From DATBFX01 sp036558305 (GTDB lineage: Bacteria > Chloroflexota > Chloroflexia > Thermomicrobiales > UBA6265), in contig DATBFX010000423.1 in the NCBI GenBank assembly GCA_036558305.1, positions 1-14,163 on the forward strand: DNA of 14,163 nucleotides, written 5' to 3'. Below, piece by piece: positions 13,225 through 14,163 of this stretch. A program made the position numbers and the translations under genes. Position 1 is the stretch's first letter. Each line of letters starts with the position of its first letter. The notes below the pieces were generated by a model. That model was not told where the DNA came from, did no database searches, and was given only the letters and a program-made list of their open reading frames with translations.

Positions 13225-14054
13225 CCGGGCCGCCTCCAGACGCCAACCATCCGGAACATCGGCCGGCGGTACACCCTCGCGTCGTCGATCCCGGCCTGCC
13301 GCAACAAATCGACCAACTCGGCCGGTGTGTAGGCCCGCAACACCGAGAGCGGCGCGTCGTGGCGCGTCAACCGGTTCCGCGTCAACAATCGCGACGTCAC
13401 CAGCGCCACGACGTAGCCGACTCGCCCGCGCACCAGGTCGTTGACGATGAATCCGCGCCGTGCCAACCGCCCCATCTCCCGGAGGACCGCGATCGCGTCG
13501 GGCGGTTCGAAATGGTGGAGCGCGAGCGAGCAGACGACCACGTCCACCGCGCAATCGGGCAACGGTACGCTCCGTGCATCAAAACGTTCGAGCGCAATCC
13601 GGGGCTCGCCCGGGCCACGCTCGCCGGCGATCGCCAGGACCTCTTCCGAGACATCGGAGGCGATCACCCGCAGCCGTCGCCCCTCCTTCGCCGCCCACCG
13701 GCCGATCGCCAGTGGAATGTCTCCTGAACCCGTTGCCAGGTCGAGGATTACCACTTCGCGATCGCACGGCACCCCATCCAGCAGCGGCGGCAGCGCCCGC
13801 AACACCGCCGCCGTGCCACCGCCCAATCGATTCACCCGCCGGATGTCCCGCAGGTTGGCGCGCAGTTCCGCGGGGTCCCAATCCCGCCCGTCGAGCAACT
13901 CTTTGCGGTGCGCTCGCGGGATGGGTCGTCGCGACCAACCGAGACGGCCTAGGGCGGCAATGGCGATGATGGCGCTTCCCTCGTCTCTCGCGCTCCCTGT
14001 CGCCGTCGATTGTCGCACGGCCGGTGCCATCGCCGGACCCGGCACCACAGCCAC
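13221..14054 (-). CDS. Class I SAM-dependent methyltransferase
   Basis: A methyltransferase of up to 277 residues. The SAM-binding motif I is VVILDLATGSGDIPLAIG, an acidic residue follows in VIASDVSEEVLAIA, and SLALHHFEPPDAIAVLREM is the motif common in UbiE-like and phenolic-lipid enzymes. The block ELLDGRDWDPAELRANLRDI before motif I resembles methyltransferases adjacent to polyketide synthases. The start is uncertain: GTG 14054 has AGAGG only two bases upstream, GTG 14048 has it at eight bases, and ATG 14030 has no clear site; about 50 N-terminal residues lack the expected conserved character, so the true start may be later. It heads the visible operon and overlaps the oxidoreductase gene by ATGA. 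O- or C-methylation of the cluster product is inferred. Confidence 0.85.
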   Translation of the reverse strand: MAVVPGPAMAPAVRQSTATGSARDEGSAIIAIAALGRLGWSRRPIPRAHRKELLDGRDWDPAELRANLRDIRRVNRLGGGTAAVLRALPPLLDGVPCDREVVILDLATGSGDIPLAIGRWAAKEGRRLRVIASDVSEEVLAIAGERGPGEPRIALERFDARSVPLPDCAVDVVVCSLALHHFEPPDAIAVLREMGRLARRGFIVNDLVRGRVGYVVALVTSRLLTRNRLTRHDAPLSVLRAYTPAELVDLLRQAGIDDARVYRRPMFRMVGVWRRPG

Positions 14055-14119
14055 GGCCTCTCGACGCGGCTCGCCTCTGTGCCCTGCACAACCAGCCGCC
14101 CATCGACTACCCTCTTGTC

Positions 14120-14163
14120 GGACACGCGACGAATCGCCCCGATTCGGGCAAATCGCGGTGTCC
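14120..14163. repeat. Imperfect 44-base inverted repeat at the window edge
   Basis: GGACAC plus GCGA (14120-14129) pairs with TCGC and GTGTCC (14153-14156, 14158-14163). Inside it, CGAATC (14130-14135) pairs with GATTCG (14141-14146) over GCCCC. It lies 65 bases before the methyltransferase start and could be a terminator of the upstream gene or an operator. The window ends on the last paired base, so its full extent is unknown. Confidence 0.45.

Noticed and set aside
11143..13332. A 729-codon + strand open frame across the methyltransferase-to-ketosynthase operon
   Set aside because: It is antisense to genes with complete catalytic motifs, is rich in Arg/Pro/His without recognisable domains, and arises from the codon bias of the GC-rich opposite strand.
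13225..13554. Longer N-terminus for the FAD oxidoreductase
   Set aside because: The extra 110 codons are out-of-frame methyltransferase sequence; the ATGA overlap at 13221-13224 gives a start just before the FAD-binding motif.

Overview
The window is GC-rich bacterial DNA with a strong preference for C or G at third codon positions. It holds eleven well-supported protein-coding genes, two decayed gene remnants and several intergenic palindromes. No tRNA, rRNA, CRISPR array or transposase gene was seen. The gene content fits a Chloroflexota lineage of the Thermomicrobia/Sphaerobacter type: a DUF1786 protein, a DUF2252 protein, a Thr/Pro-rich 'TPRPTRTP' surface protein, an OpuC-type transporter, and a KS/cyclase/oxidoreductase/methyltransferase cluster. 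That assignment is inference from gene content and base use, not from a marker gene.

Left part (1-1816, + strand): a HAD sugar-phosphatase-like gene is followed 20 bases later by a DUF1786 gene with an Asp-His repeat tail. It converges on a minus-strand DUF2252 (kinase-like fold) gene at 1853-3295, which has a near-perfect ribosome binding site. Upstream of that lies the decayed C-terminal part of a DUF1254/DUF1214 gene (about 3409-3934), disrupted by a 10-bp tandem duplication and a TGA at a conserved Trp position. Next is a short membrane-anchored Thr/Pro-rich protein (4071-4988).

Middle part (5123-9628, minus strand): an apparent five-gene operon reads permease, Tat-exported binding protein, ATPase, second permease, proline-iminopeptidase-like hydrolase. 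It is an OpuC/ProU-type osmoprotectant importer. The last three genes are joined by ATGA stop/start overlaps, so the peptidase-like enzyme appears to be translated with the transporter. The space between the binding protein and ATPase genes carries three stacked inverted repeats.

Intergenic 9629-10257: a palindrome cluster follows the next operon's end, a + strand reading frame resembles the C-terminus of a short-chain dehydrogenase, and there is one weak small ORF.

Right part (10258-14054, minus strand): a compact operon reads methyltransferase, FAD-dependent oxidoreductase, SRPBCC cyclase-like protein, ketosynthase, with spacings of ATGA overlap, 27 bases and 6 bases. It looks like a small aromatic-polyketide or phenolic-lipid pathway. 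No chain-length factor, acyl carrier protein or type III polyketide synthase lies inside the window; any such partner could be beyond the right edge. This is the most promising candidate for undescribed chemistry here.
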